Notes: generated from the letters alone by a model not told the origin. Positions 1 to 9,785 are shown, numbered from the stretch's first letter. The stretch is DNA of 40,948 nucleotides from HGM04593 sp045588345 (GCA_045588345.1 JAZNDZ010000130.1:1-40948), one strand, 5' to 3'. Numbers and translations: made by a program.

Positions 1-19
1 AACAAGCTTGTCTACTTAT

Positions 20-64
20 ATACATAAAAACAGCTCTTGGATTACAAGAGCTGTATTTATGTAT
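20..64 (-). terminator. Intrinsic terminator of the nucleotidyltransferase gene
   Basis: A 9-bp perfect stem (31-39 with 45-53, five-base loop) is extended by outer arms 20-28 and 56-64. Read on the minus strand it is followed by a run of T. It lies 16 bp past the stop codon of the minus-strand gene that ends at 81. Confidence 0.8.
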
Positions 65-80
65 GTCGTTCTTCTGTTGA

Positions 81-986
81 TTAGAACAACTTCTCGGGAT
101 ATTCACCTGCGTCAACAAGTGCCTGAATCTTCTCTACTGTAGCAGGGCGGTCAGCAGCGTATGTTACACCGAACCATTTTGCAGTTGTGTCAAGAACTTC
201 GCAGCTTGCCTTGCCTGTTGTAGTAAGGTTGTTTACAACCAATGGAATGAAGTATTCAGCCTTAGGCTTGTCTATGTTCTCCTTCAAGAAGTCAACGAAC
301 TGCTCTTCAGAGTGCTTGAAGTAGTCGGGAGTGAAACCCCAGAAGTTCATAGAAACAGGAGTCTCCTCGCCAACGGGCTGCCATGCACCGGCTTCGTCCT
401 TGTAGCAGATAGGACCGTCAACGCGCATAATCTCTGTGCGCTCAACAACGCCTGTAAGCATGTTCTGGTCGTTCTTTTCGCAAACACCACGTGCTACGCT
501 ACCGTTCTCGCTCAAAGTGTTGCAGATGCGGAAACCTACCATTGAGTATCTGCCCTCGCTGCCCTCGGGGAGCTCGCTCAACCATTTGCCCATAACGGCA
601 AAAGCATCGCGTCCGTAGAAGTCGTCAGCGTTGATAACTGCAAAAGGCTCGTTGATGGCATCTTTACCCATCAATACTGCATGGTTTGTACCCCAAGGCT
701 TGGTGCGCTCTGCAGGAACCTCAAAACCTTCGGGAAGGTTGTCGATAGCCTGGAACACGAGTTCTGTAGGAATGTGACCCTCGTATTTGCTGAGCACTTT
801 GTCACGGAAGTCCTGCTCAAACTCTTTGCGGATAACGAATACCAACTTGCCGAAGCCACCACGGATAGCATCGTAGATTGAGTAGTCCATGATTGTTTCA
901 CCATTAGGACCAAGACCGTCCAACTGTTTCAAGCCACCATAACGGCTGCCCATGCCGGCTGCCAATACAAAAAGTGTAGGTTTCAT
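81..986 (-). CDS. Sugar-phosphate nucleotidyltransferase family protein
   Basis: This 301-residue cytoplasmic protein opens with the nucleotide-binding signature of the NTP-transferase fold: LAAGMGSRYGGLKQL at residues 8-22, the G-x-G-x-R loop and the following Lys. A second family feature is the metal-binding acidic pair in VINADDFYGRDAF near residue 118. Members of the fold transfer a nucleotidyl group from an NTP to a sugar 1-phosphate or similar phosphate. The sugar here cannot be told from sequence alone; UTP-glucose-1-phosphate uridylyltransferase and MobA-like relatives are both possible. The gene stands alone, with its own -7 element upstream and a strong terminator downstream. The ATG at 984-986 places the signature at the expected distance from the N-terminus. 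Confidence 0.85.
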   Translation of the reverse strand: MKPTLFVLAAGMGSRYGGLKQLDGLGPNGETIMDYSIYDAIRGGFGKLVFVIRKEFEQDFRDKVLSKYEGHIPTELVFQAIDNLPEGFEVPAERTKPWGTNHAVLMGKDAINEPFAVINADDFYGRDAFAVMGKWLSELPEGSEGRYSMVGFRICNTLSENGSVARGVCEKNDQNMLTGVVERTEIMRVDGPICYKDEAGAWQPVGEETPVSMNFWGFTPDYFKHSEEQFVDFLKENIDKPKAEYFIPLVVNNLTTTGKASCEVLDTTAKWFGVTYAADRPATVEKIQALVDAGEYPEKLF

Positions 987-1059
987 CTTGTTAATGTTTA
1001 TTTATAAGGTTAATTATATTGTTTTTCAACATTTTTTGATGCAAAAACATACATCTTTT

Positions 1060-1067
1060 CAAAGGTA
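1060..1067 (-). promoter_or_regulatory. Probable -7 element for the nucleotidyltransferase gene
   Basis: Read on the minus strand this is TACCTTTG, a match to the Bacteroidota -7 consensus TAnnTTTG, about 74 bp upstream of the start codon. No clear TTTG -33 element is visible at the usual spacing; the upstream DNA is a T-rich tract on that strand. Confidence 0.45.
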
Positions 1068-1162
1068 GTGCTTAATTCTTAAAAAAAGAAAAAAAAAGTG
1101 AGTTTTTTTGTGGCAGGGGGCGGAAAGGGTAAATAAAGGGTTAACGGGTATCTTAATTCTTC

Positions 1163-3478
1163 TTAGAATGGGTAACCTATTCCAAAATGCCAAGCGAAGC
1201 CGTCCTTGAAGGGGTTCAGGTTAATGTAACCGCTGCGTTTTGTCTTGTAAGGGGCATGCAGGCCCATACCGAAATCGACGCGCAGTACGAGGAATCCAAG
1301 GTCGTATCTTGCTCCCACGCCGGTGTTCAGTGCTATCTGTTCGGCGAATTTGTTTAATTTGAATTCTCCGCCGGGGCGGTCGGGGTCTTTCTTCATGAGC
1401 CAGATATTGCCGGCATCTACAAATATCGCTCCGTGAAGGTCGGCTATGAGTTTGAAACGGTATTCTATATTCATTTCCAGTTTAAGTGTACCGGTTTCGT
1501 CAAGATAGGAGTATCTGTCGTTGCTGTCGGGGCGGTAACTGCCGGGGCCTAAAGAGCGTACGGTGAAGGCGCGCAGGCTGTTGGCACCTCCAATGTAGAA
1601 CTGCTCGCTGTAGGGGGCATACATTGAGTTGCCGTAACTGTGTATCGCTCCCACCATCAGGCGTGTTGCAATGTAGTTGTTCTTGTCGATTCTCCAAAGT
1701 TCGCGCACTTCGGCTGTCGCTTTTACGAATTGTGCGTATGGGTTGTTGAGTATGTGTTTGTCTCTTTGCCCCAGTCTGTGCCCGAGAGCCCAGTACACAA
1801 GTGAGGTCACATTGCCGGCCGATGTGAAAGATACCTCCAGCCAGGTCTTGTTCCTGTGGCTTGTGTTCGATTCGTCGTATGTGTATGTGTATTGCATAGC
1901 CGGAATGAATTGGTTGCGGAAACTGTTCTCAATCGCACGGTTGTTGGCTGCAATGGAGTCGAATTTCTCGGTGGTTTTCAGCAGCATGTCGTATGTGATG
2001 CGGAACGGTATTACGGTGTGTGTGATGGTGTTGCTGCTGAAAATCTTGTATGTGGCATCTCCGCCGGCGTGTATCATTTTGAAGAATCCCGAACGGTTCA
2101 TCTGGTCGGTGTAAATCCTTAACGACGTGGATGATGGCACGCGAAGGTAACGACGATGTATTATCGGGAAGAAAAGGCGCGGGAAGTTGAGTGATATGTC
2201 GGCTCCCATTTCCCAAGAGTTGATTACAGCCGCACGTCCTTTGACTCTTTTGTCGGTTTGCCATTCGTACGAGCCTGTGAGTGAAAGTTTTAATGTTTCG
2301 CCTCCGCGGAACACGTTTTTCCGGGCAAGGGTAATCTTGCTTCCCGGGCCAATCTGGCTGTTGCTCTTGCTTGTGACATTGAGTTCGAATGTGAAATCGT
2401 AGGGTTTGTCCAGTTGCGCGGTTATGTTCATGTCGAGGGTGTCGCTGTCCTGGCGGGGTCTCATGTTGAAATTGACATTGCTGAAGATGTTCATTTTGTT
2501 CAGCATCTGCAATGCCCTTTGCTGTTTTTCCTGTGAGTACAGTTCACCTTTCCTTATCTGTATGTTGCGCATGAGCGCTCCCACGCGTACGGGCAGTTTC
2601 CTGCCGTTGTATATGTAGTTTATGTTCCGGCGGCTCAGAGTGTCGGCATCGCCCCTTGAGAAACTGTTTATTGCTCCGTTATTCATGACACGGAGGTTTA
2701 TGTTGCCTATGTGATATGTGTTGTAGGTGTCCTCGGGAATGTTCTTTACTGTCTGTATCCTGAGGTTTACCTTGCCGGGGGTGTTGATTGTGTCGGCAAG
2801 GTAGTTTATGTATGCCGGCTGAAAGTTGTAGTATCCGCTGTTGCGCAATAGGGTGTTTATTCGGGTGCGTTCCTCTTCCATTGTTGCTGCGTTGAACTGC
2901 CTGCCGACCTTTACGTATGCGGCTGACGGTTTGTTTGTTATGATGCTGTCTACCGCATGTGGAAAATTGGTGTATTTTACTGAGTCGTAAATGTATGGCT
3001 CATTGAAGTAGACCTTGTATGTGACATTGGCTTTCTTAGGGTTTTTCTTGTTTGTATGTATTTGTGCTTCTACCCTCCCGTTGAAGTAACCGTAATATTT
3101 GAGAATGTCTGTCGCAACTTGTGCCCTAAGTTCGGGGTTGACTTTGGAAATGAGTACCGGGGCTGTTCCGAATGTGTTGAACAGCCATTTGCCTATTCCT
3201 TTTCTTGACTTGTAGAATGTGTTGTAGAACCAAAGCCCCACAGAGAATGTCTTCATGCTTGAACTGCCTGCAATTGAACCGTTTGGGGCGTAGTTGAGTG
3301 CCGAAGTGATTTCGCTCACTGCTGTTTCGCCGGTAGGGCTGTCGGTGAACTTTTCCCGGTCGACAAGTTCCAGTTTCTTTATTCCTGTGTAGAGTTGCTC
3401 TCCGTCGGACACGTACTTTGTGGTAGAACATGCCGTCAGGATAATTGCCAACAGTGTATATGTGAATATTTTTCTCAT
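1163..3478 (-). CDS. tamL: TamL-type Omp85 outer membrane assembly lipoprotein
   Basis: This 771-residue protein begins with a lipoprotein signal peptide whose lipobox LTAC places the acylated Cys at residue 17. POTRA-like modules follow through the first half. The C-terminal half reads as an Omp85 barrel (bacterial surface antigen family), with alternating aromatic strands, the GGANSLRAF segment typical of the L6-loop region, and a terminal Phe (GIGYPF). In Bacteroidota the TamA homologue is a lipoprotein called TamL and works with TamB in outer membrane biogenesis. The start codon overlaps the tamB stop by 4 bp (ATGA), so the two are translationally coupled, and this supports TamL over BamA. 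Assignment rests on motifs and gene order; no alignment was run. Confidence 0.88.
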   Translation of the reverse strand: MRKIFTYTLLAIILTACSTTKYVSDGEQLYTGIKKLELVDREKFTDSPTGETAVSEITSALNYAPNGSIAGSSSMKTFSVGLWFYNTFYKSRKGIGKWLFNTFGTAPVLISKVNPELRAQVATDILKYYGYFNGRVEAQIHTNKKNPKKANVTYKVYFNEPYIYDSVKYTNFPHAVDSIITNKPSAAYVKVGRQFNAATMEEERTRINTLLRNSGYYNFQPAYINYLADTINTPGKVNLRIQTVKNIPEDTYNTYHIGNINLRVMNNGAINSFSRGDADTLSRRNINYIYNGRKLPVRVGALMRNIQIRKGELYSQEKQQRALQMLNKMNIFSNVNFNMRPRQDSDTLDMNITAQLDKPYDFTFELNVTSKSNSQIGPGSKITLARKNVFRGGETLKLSLTGSYEWQTDKRVKGRAAVINSWEMGADISLNFPRLFFPIIHRRYLRVPSSTSLRIYTDQMNRSGFFKMIHAGGDATYKIFSSNTITHTVIPFRITYDMLLKTTEKFDSIAANNRAIENSFRNQFIPAMQYTYTYDESNTSHRNKTWLEVSFTSAGNVTSLVYWALGHRLGQRDKHILNNPYAQFVKATAEVRELWRIDKNNYIATRLMVGAIHSYGNSMYAPYSEQFYIGGANSLRAFTVRSLGPGSYRPDSNDRYSYLDETGTLKLEMNIEYRFKLIADLHGAIFVDAGNIWLMKKDPDRPGGEFKLNKFAEQIALNTGVGARYDLGFLVLRVDFGMGLHAPYKTKRSGYINLNPFKDGFAWHFGIGYPF

Positions 3479-6400
3479 CGTTCTGTTTCCTTTTTCTCTT
3501 TTGCCGGCGTGCTGTCGTTTTTCTCGTCCGGTCTGTTGATTCGGGCTCTGCTTTCCTGTTCTGTTTTCTTTTTTTCTTCCTCTTTCTTTTTTTTGGTGCT
3601 GAATGAGAAAAGTTCCTTAAGTTTGCTCAACTTGCGTTTGTAGACGTAACCTAAGCCGGTCTCTGTTATTTCGCCTTCAAGGATTGACTCGTAGTTCTTG
3701 TCGTAGAAGAGTTTCAGGAACCGGTTGCCGCTCTCGCTTACTTTCCACTCGATTGAAGCGTTGTTTATGAAACTGTTGCTGCGCTCAGGTGCATCGCCGC
3801 TGTTTACCTCGCCACCGACATTGAGTGTCACGCGGTCGTTCCAGAATCGTTTGCTGAAACTGAATGAGTAGTTCTTGTAACTGTTTCCTGTTTCGGCATT
3901 TGTTACATCGTTTATGCCTACGTTTACACTCATGCTTCTCATTGCAGTGCCTGCAATGTCGTTTATCTTGGCATCCAGAAATGAATTCAGAGCGTTGGAA
4001 ACTGTCATGCCTTTGTTGCTGCCTGCATATGCTCCGGTGAGCATCATGGTTACTGCATAACGGTTCATGGTTTCGGTGTCGAGGGCGTTCAACTGCTCCT
4101 GAATGGTGGGGTTCTCGGGTGATGACATGACAAAACTCAATCCCATGTTGTCAAGAGTGTTGCTTACCTTTACTCCCACGTCGAACAGTACAGATTCAGT
4201 GCTGTTGTCCTCAAAGGTTACGCTGGAACTCACTCTCTCGAGTGCAGTGATGTCAAGTTGCGGGTCGAGCAAAGGCCCTGACCAGCTGACTTCGCTGCCT
4301 TCGCTTATATACAGCGTCTTCAACGGTATCACTGGAAGGTTCAACTTGAATTCTCCGTTCCGCATGGTGTAGCGTCCGCTTACGTTTATGCCTGCTTCGC
4401 TGGTGTATGTGAGGTGTAGGTTTCCGCTTCCCTCTGTTGTGATGTAATTGTTGCGTCCTTCGTCAAGGTCGGCATTGAGCCTTGCACCGTCGTCAATTGT
4501 CAGGTTCAGGTTCAGGTTCATGTTGCCGAGGTCAATCTCCTGCTCCTCGGCCTCAACTGCTGTCGTGTCGTTGAAGTTCACGAATTCTACAAGTCCGTCA
4601 AGTTCCTTGTCCGATTCAATGGGGGCATCGAGCATCACGTATGTGAGGTTGCTTTTGCTCTTCATTGTCACGTTACCGTATAGCCTGATGTTGTCAAGTG
4701 AACCGCCAATCATGGCTCTTGCATCGACAAACAGTTTGCCGTAGAACATGGAACCTTTCTTGCGTACACTGTTTACGAGTTCATAGTTGTCGGCATTCAT
4801 GCGCAGGTTGAACTTGGGGTTCATTAGGACGGTGAAGTCGGCATCACCGTTTATTCTGAATGGGTTCTTGCCCATTGCGTATATACTGAAATCATTGAAC
4901 ATCAGTTTGTTGTTTTCAATCTGTACAGTTTCGTCAGGCATGCTGAGGTTAGTTCCGAAGCCGTATGCATCAATATTGACCGACTCGAACCGTATGTGTC
5001 CATTGGTGTTCAGATGGTTGAGTTTGCCCTTGGCACTCATGTTTCCGTTTATGAAACCGTCGAGGTTGAAACCTGCATCTTGCAGGAATGCCCTGGATAC
5101 TGATAGCGGGAAGTGTGTCAGAGTAATCTCGCCGTCAAGGCCCGATTCATCTTCGCTGTCCTTGTAGTTGCCGGTGAGGTGTGCGACATCTTCATTGTTA
5201 TGCAACAACTGGAGGTCTATGTAATGTGTATCGCCGCCTTTTGGGAAATATGCGGCCTCAATAATCTCATTGCCAATGAATACCCCCTCGTATGTGAGGC
5301 TGTCGGCAATGGCATCGGCACTCAACAGCATTCCGCTGTCTCCTAATGCAAAATGCATGTCAAGGTTCAATTGTCCGGCAATGTCGGGGGAGTAAGGTAT
5401 TATGCTTGTGAGTTCGTGTAGGTCTATTTTGAATAGTTCAAGGTTTGCATTGTACTTTGAATGGGGGTCGGAGTTGGTATACAGGTGCAGTCCTGTACCT
5501 TTTGTGTTACTGAGTGTCACATTGGCATCAACAGAGAGGCCTTTGCCCAGTTTAATGTAGTTCCCCTCGTCAAAAAGAAAATCCTCGTTAAGGAAAACCG
5601 CTTTGGGCTTGAAACTCATGTTAAGGCCGTATGGGCTGAGTATGGTATTTGCTCCAAATCTCACAGCAATCTCCTCGGCTTTGTTTCGGAATGTGAAGTT
5701 TGTTGAAAGTGTGTCGTTGGTAAGACTGCCGAAGAGTGCAGCGTTGTATGTCTGTTTTTCGTTCTGTGGGTTGAGTGATGTACTGCGTACTCCGGCAAAA
5801 TATCTTATTTTGTTTCCCTCCTGTCTTGTGAACATTCTCACTGTGTCAAGGTTCAGTTCGCCTGTCTTCAATCCGTAGATGCCGCCTCGCAAGTTTAGTC
5901 CTCTTATAGTGTCCATGTCGATGTTCACGCGCATCATGTTTGCGGTGATGTTGTTCATGGCCATGAAGTTTGCCAGCATGTTGTTGCGCCCACAAATGAA
6001 ACTGAAATTTAGTTTGGGGAGCAGTTCCTGGTAATCTTGCATGTAGTGTACGGTGTTGTCGTGCTTCAATGCATCGACGAACATGGCACTTACCTTTTCA
6101 ATGGAAGAGAACAGGCTGTTGTAACCGCTGTCCATGCCACCGGAGATTCTCAGGTCACCGTTGTCGGCAATGATTGAACTGGAATCGGGGGCTGTGTAGA
6201 AATCAAACTTTATGTCCTCGGGGGTAAATGTCTTTATTGGGGTAAGGATATTTATATTTTTGCCGTGAAGTTTAATGGCATGCTTCTCGTCAAGGTCGGT
6301 CTTCAAACCAAGTTCAAGGTCCAATGATGTACCAAGGTCTGCTTGGGTAAGGTGTAATTTGCCGAAATCAATTTTGCCTATATGTATATTTGTGCTGTTC

Positions 6401-8223
6401 TTTATGTCATTGTCATGCAGTTCGGTCTGTGCATCAATTGTCAGGTTCAGGTTAGGGTCATTGCTTGTTATTGCAATATTTGAGAGACTGTTTGCCTGGT
6501 TGGCATCCAAGGTTATGTCACCAACAGAAATGTTGCCATATTCAAGGGTGTCGATGGCAAGAACAATATCGTAGGCTGTGCTGTCGCTGAAAATGTCAAT
6601 GCCTTCTCCGTTTGCCGTCAAATGCAATCCCGCTCTTTCCAAAGGCAGAGCAGGCAGAATCCTTGTTATGTTCAGGTCGGTTGCGGCGATGTCTGCATTG
6701 TATGCATCCCTGTTTAGGTCGTAGAGTGCCTTTGCCTTTATCTCTCCGCCGGCGGCTGTTATGACGATGTCTGCTTGGGCAACCTTTGCATCGTATTCGG
6801 CAATGCCTGTAATATCTATTCGCCCGCTGTCACCGGGTACACTCTCAGTTGCCATTGCAGTAAAGATTGGTTCCGGGGCTGTTCCATTGATGCTGTCGCA
6901 GGAGTCTTTTTCGGCTGTCAGGGCAATAAGTCTGCGCACGTCATCGGCGTGTGCATCCAATTTCAGCAGTGCTGCTATGCGGTCTGCGTTGTCAAGGTTC
7001 TCAAGGTGTCCGTTCGCACCAATTGATGTCAATGCCGGAATATCCACATTCAAAGTGTCTATGTTCAGGTGGCGCATGTTACCGCGTACCTTGGTGAAGG
7101 CTGTGAACATATTCTCCTGGAAAAGGAACAGCCCGTCGTACTGCTCTTTGGTTATCAGGGCACCAAGGTCTTTCTTGTTGAGACTGAGTGAAATGCCAGC
7201 ATCCAACTGCGATGCTGAATCGTTGGCGAGCACCGGCCAGGGCAGTGAACCGGAAATGTCCACGGATGTTCCGTTCTTGCTGCTTATGGATAACTGCTTT
7301 ACCTCAAGTGATGTTGAATCGCAATATACTGAGGCTTGGGTCTTTGCTATTGATATGCCTTGGGGTTGCGCCAGGGTGAAGTCATTGATGTCAATCTGCG
7401 TGTGTGCAGGTGTCATTTCAAAGTTTCCGCAGTTGAGATTTATATCTCTTATGTCAATATGGTCAAGTGGCGCATCTTCTCTGCTTAGCATGCCTTTGTC
7501 ATACTTTACTCTGCTGTTGAGAATTTCAAGGGATTTTGCTTTGTATGTCTCTTCGCCAAGGTTTACACGCACTCTCCTTAGGCTTAATTTACCAAGGTCT
7601 ACATTTGTTGAGAGTGTGTCACCGGGAATGGAGATGCTGAAACTGCTGTTCCTTATTGTGCCTTTCCGCAGGTTGATGACCCATGCTGCTGGCGTGTTCT
7701 CTTCTTCATCGTCTTCTGTTTCGGCGATGTTCCCGAGTTTTATGTTGACGTGTGCGCCGTGAAGATGTATCTGCCTTATATTGGCAATCTCCTTGCTGAA
7801 ATCGATGTTGCGGGCTGCTGTCCTGAAATAACCTATTTGACCCTCAATGGCAATGCCGGGTATAAGTTCTTTTGTATCAACCTGAAGATGCTCCAAGGAT
7901 ATGTAGTTGAGTTCAATCTGACCTCTTAGCAGTGGGTAGAACGATATGTTTACACTGGCCCTGTCGCTCTGTGCATAGAGTGTGTCATTACGGGACATTG
8001 AAAAACCGCTGACGTTGAGTTTCAAGGGGAACGCAAGGTGAATGGAACCGATGCTTATGTCGTAACCGGTGCTTTCGTTGACTTCGCTGCAAATGGTGTC
8101 GACGGCGAACTTCTGTACCGGCGGGATATACAGCAATACAATCAGTACCCAAAAAAGCAAGAATGGGATGCTTGCTATAATGAGCAATCTTTTGATTATT
8201 CTGTATATCCTGTTCTTTTTCAT
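3475..8223 (-). CDS. tamB: TamB-family translocation/assembly module protein
   Basis: The protein has about 1582 residues, in the range of TamB/DUF490 proteins. One N-terminal membrane segment (residues about 10-33) follows a basic start, MKKNRIYRIIKR. A very long, repetitive beta-rich region follows, as expected of the periplasm-spanning hydrophobic groove of bridge-like lipid transfer proteins. The conserved TamB C-terminal domain occupies roughly residues 1150-1500, and the protein ends in an unusual Lys/Glu-rich tail. I chose the ATG at 8221-8223 over one 10 codons upstream because it puts the basic residues right before the membrane helix. It is the first gene of the tamB-tamL operon, with a 4-bp overlap. 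It is inferred to move lipid or help insert proteins between the two membranes together with TamL. Confidence 0.9.
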   Translation of the reverse strand: MKKNRIYRIIKRLLIIASIPFLLFWVLIVLLYIPPVQKFAVDTICSEVNESTGYDISIGSIHLAFPLKLNVSGFSMSRNDTLYAQSDRASVNISFYPLLRGQIELNYISLEHLQVDTKELIPGIAIEGQIGYFRTAARNIDFSKEIANIRQIHLHGAHVNIKLGNIAETEDDEEENTPAAWVINLRKGTIRNSSFSISIPGDTLSTNVDLGKLSLRRVRVNLGEETYKAKSLEILNSRVKYDKGMLSREDAPLDHIDIRDINLNCGNFEMTPAHTQIDINDFTLAQPQGISIAKTQASVYCDSTSLEVKQLSISSKNGTSVDISGSLPWPVLANDSASQLDAGISLSLNKKDLGALITKEQYDGLFLFQENMFTAFTKVRGNMRHLNIDTLNVDIPALTSIGANGHLENLDNADRIAALLKLDAHADDVRRLIALTAEKDSCDSINGTAPEPIFTAMATESVPGDSGRIDITGIAEYDAKVAQADIVITAAGGEIKAKALYDLNRDAYNADIAATDLNITRILPALPLERAGLHLTANGEGIDIFSDSTAYDIVLAIDTLEYGNISVGDITLDANQANSLSNIAITSNDPNLNLTIDAQTELHDNDIKNSTNIHIGKIDFGKLHLTQADLGTSLDLELGLKTDLDEKHAIKLHGKNINILTPIKTFTPEDIKFDFYTAPDSSSIIADNGDLRISGGMDSGYNSLFSSIEKVSAMFVDALKHDNTVHYMQDYQELLPKLNFSFICGRNNMLANFMAMNNITANMMRVNIDMDTIRGLNLRGGIYGLKTGELNLDTVRMFTRQEGNKIRYFAGVRSTSLNPQNEKQTYNAALFGSLTNDTLSTNFTFRNKAEEIAVRFGANTILSPYGLNMSFKPKAVFLNEDFLFDEGNYIKLGKGLSVDANVTLSNTKGTGLHLYTNSDPHSKYNANLELFKIDLHELTSIIPYSPDIAGQLNLDMHFALGDSGMLLSADAIADSLTYEGVFIGNEIIEAAYFPKGGDTHYIDLQLLHNNEDVAHLTGNYKDSEDESGLDGEITLTHFPLSVSRAFLQDAGFNLDGFINGNMSAKGKLNHLNTNGHIRFESVNIDAYGFGTNLSMPDETVQIENNKLMFNDFSIYAMGKNPFRINGDADFTVLMNPKFNLRMNADNYELVNSVRKKGSMFYGKLFVDARAMIGGSLDNIRLYGNVTMKSKSNLTYVMLDAPIESDKELDGLVEFVNFNDTTAVEAEEQEIDLGNMNLNLNLTIDDGARLNADLDEGRNNYITTEGSGNLHLTYTSEAGINVSGRYTMRNGEFKLNLPVIPLKTLYISEGSEVSWSGPLLDPQLDITALERVSSSVTFEDNSTESVLFDVGVKVSNTLDNMGLSFVMSSPENPTIQEQLNALDTETMNRYAVTMMLTGAYAGSNKGMTVSNALNSFLDAKINDIAGTAMRSMSVNVGINDVTNAETGNSYKNYSFSFSKRFWNDRVTLNVGGEVNSGDAPERSNSFINNASIEWKVSESGNRFLKLFYDKNYESILEGEITETGLGYVYKRKLSKLKELFSFSTKKKKEEEKKKTEQESRARINRPDEKNDSTPAKEKKETER

Positions 8224-8318
8224 TGGTAAGATGCTTGTTGTCCGTTGTTGCAATGGTCGTCAGGTGCAAGTGTTGTCACACTCTCCGCTATTACAACGTG
8301 TTACAGCAAAAATTTCTG

Positions 8319-8326
8319 CGAATATA
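8319..8326 (-). promoter_or_regulatory. Probable -7 element for tamB-tamL
   Basis: The minus-strand sequence TATATTCG matches the Bacteroidota -7 form TAnnTTCG, about 96 bp upstream of the tamB start. It is divergent from the M16 peptidase promoter in the same 227-bp gap. The -33 region is not clear. Confidence 0.4.
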
Positions 8327-8389
8327 ACCAAAAAAAACATCGTTTACACCTTAATTTTGTTACTTTTGGTTTAAGGTGGGCGATTTTGG

Positions 8390-8420
8390 TTGCAGTTTTT
8401 GGCAGTTTTCAGTAATTTTG
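8390..8420 (+). promoter_or_regulatory. Promoter of the M16 peptidase gene
   Basis: TTG at 8390-8392, a 20-bp spacer, and TAATTTTG at 8413-8420 match the Bacteroidota primary sigma factor promoter, leaving a leader of roughly 25 nt before the ATG at 8451. A second -7-like match, TACTTTTG, lies at 8361-8368. The position of the promoter inside the longer possible reading frame supports the 8451 start. Confidence 0.65.
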
Positions 8421-8450
8421 TCCAATATAATACATCAATATAATAAACGT

Positions 8451-9692
8451 ATGAAACCGAATACGATAAATACGCTTGTGCTTGACAACGGAATGCGGGC
8501 AGTTCACATTCCTTCGCAAGGAACAGGCATGGTATATGTGAATATGCTCTATGGTGTGGGTGCACGCAACGAGGATTTTGAACATACCGGCATTGCGCAT
8601 CTGCTTGAGCATCTGATGTTTGACGGTACAAAGGCTGTGCCCTCTTTTGATGAGCCGTTAGAGCGCGCGGGCGGCGAGAACAATGCATATACCAACAACG
8701 ATGTAACGTGCTATTATATCTCTTTGCCCAAGCAGAATGCAGAACTTGCTTTCTGGCTGGAAAGTGACCGCATGCGCAACATTGCCTTCAACAAAAAGAA
8801 GGTCGATGTGCAACGGCAAGTGGTCATCGAGGAATTCAAACAGACAACGCTTAACCGTCCTTATGGTGATGTGAGCCGTATCCTGCGTGCCATGGCCTAT
8901 AAGGTGCACCCTTATCGCTGGTCTACCATTGGCCGTTGCTTTGCCCACATTGCCGATACTCCGGTGAGTGTCATTCGCAGTTTCTACAACAGGTTCTATG
9001 CTCCCGACAATGCGGTGCTTTCCGTTGTAGGCGATATCCCTTTTGAGCAGGTTGAAGAGTGGTGCCGCAAGTGGTTCGCGCCCATTCCGGCAAGCGGCTT
9101 CGTAAAGCCTCAATTGCCTGTCGAGCCACGGCAGACAAGGCAACGCAGGAAGACGGTCTACAGGAATGTTCCTGAGAATGCTCTGTATATGGGCTTTCAC
9201 ATGGGCGGTCGCTTAGATGCCGATTACTATCCCTGTGATGTAATTTCTGATATCCTTTCAAACGGTTATTCGGGGCGTTTGCTGGTGCGTCTTGTCAAGG
9301 AAAAAAGGCTTTTTTCGAAGATTGATGCCTTTATATCGGGCTGTGAGGATGCCGGGATGTTCTGGATATACTCCCGTGTGCCCGACGGTGTGGCTATGGA
9401 GGATGCCGAAGCGGCTTTGTGGGCCGAACTGGAGCAACTGAAGCGTGAACTTGTTCCGGCCGAGGAACTTGAAAAGGTACGTAACCGTTTTGAGTCTGAT
9501 TTTACTTTCCGCAATCTCTCGGGTGAGAATCTTGGCAGTAATGTGGCTCTTGCTGCAATGCGTGGCAATCTTGATTCGCATTTCAAGGAACCGGAACTCT
9601 ATCGTGCAGTAACTGCCGAAGCATTACGCTCAGCAGCAAAGGAACTGTTCCGAAAAGGAAACAGTTGCGTCTTGTATTATTTGACTGATTGA
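8451..9692 (+). CDS. M16 family (insulinase-like) zinc peptidase
   Basis: This 413-residue protein has the inverted zinc-binding motif HLLEH at residues 50-54, inside the family context GIAHLLEHLMFDGT, with a downstream acidic stretch (VVIEEF) that would supply the third zinc ligand. The length fits one short M16 unit of the bacterial processing-peptidase/PqqF-like type. No signal peptide is seen from this start, so it is probably cytoplasmic or loosely associated. The frame is open 25 codons further upstream, but that extension has no family similarity and covers the promoter. It is divergent from tamB and followed by the CotH gene, which has its own promoter. Confidence 0.9.
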   Translation: MKPNTINTLVLDNGMRAVHIPSQGTGMVYVNMLYGVGARNEDFEHTGIAHLLEHLMFDGTKAVPSFDEPLERAGGENNAYTNNDVTCYYISLPKQNAELAFWLESDRMRNIAFNKKKVDVQRQVVIEEFKQTTLNRPYGDVSRILRAMAYKVHPYRWSTIGRCFAHIADTPVSVIRSFYNRFYAPDNAVLSVVGDIPFEQVEEWCRKWFAPIPASGFVKPQLPVEPRQTRQRRKTVYRNVPENALYMGFHMGGRLDADYYPCDVISDILSNGYSGRLLVRLVKEKRLFSKIDAFISGCEDAGMFWIYSRVPDGVAMEDAEAALWAELEQLKRELVPAEELEKVRNRFESDFTFRNLSGENLGSNVALAAMRGNLDSHFKEPELYRAVTAEALRSAAKELFRKGNSCVLYYLTD

Positions 9693-9702
9693 ATTTTGAT
9701 AT

Positions 9703-9733
9703 TTTGTTGTTTGCGAAATTATTTCTATATTCG
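9703..9733 (+). promoter_or_regulatory. Promoter of the CotH gene, with overlapping palindrome
   Basis: TTTG at 9703-9706, a 19-bp spacer and TATATTCG at 9726-9733 form a good Bacteroidota promoter about 50 bp ahead of the ATG. A perfect inverted repeat (TTTGCGAA at 9710-9717, TTCGCAAA at 9730-9737) covers the spacer and the -7 element. Confidence 0.65.
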
Positions 9734-9785
9734 CAAAGTCCCAAATCATAATTTGTATTTTGTTTTTTCTTAAATTTATAGTAAC

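Noticed and set aside
1081..1162. Possible terminator after tamL
   Set aside because: Only a T-rich tract is seen on the minus strand, with no hairpin that I can support.
6761..7762. A 333-codon open frame on the plus strand opposite tamB
   Set aside because: It lies fully inside tamB, has no family motif and no promoter, and its composition is the mirror of the tamB coding frame.
8376..8450. Longer N-terminus for the M16 peptidase
   Set aside because: The extra 25 codons cover the promoter, and the M16 similarity begins at the downstream ATG.
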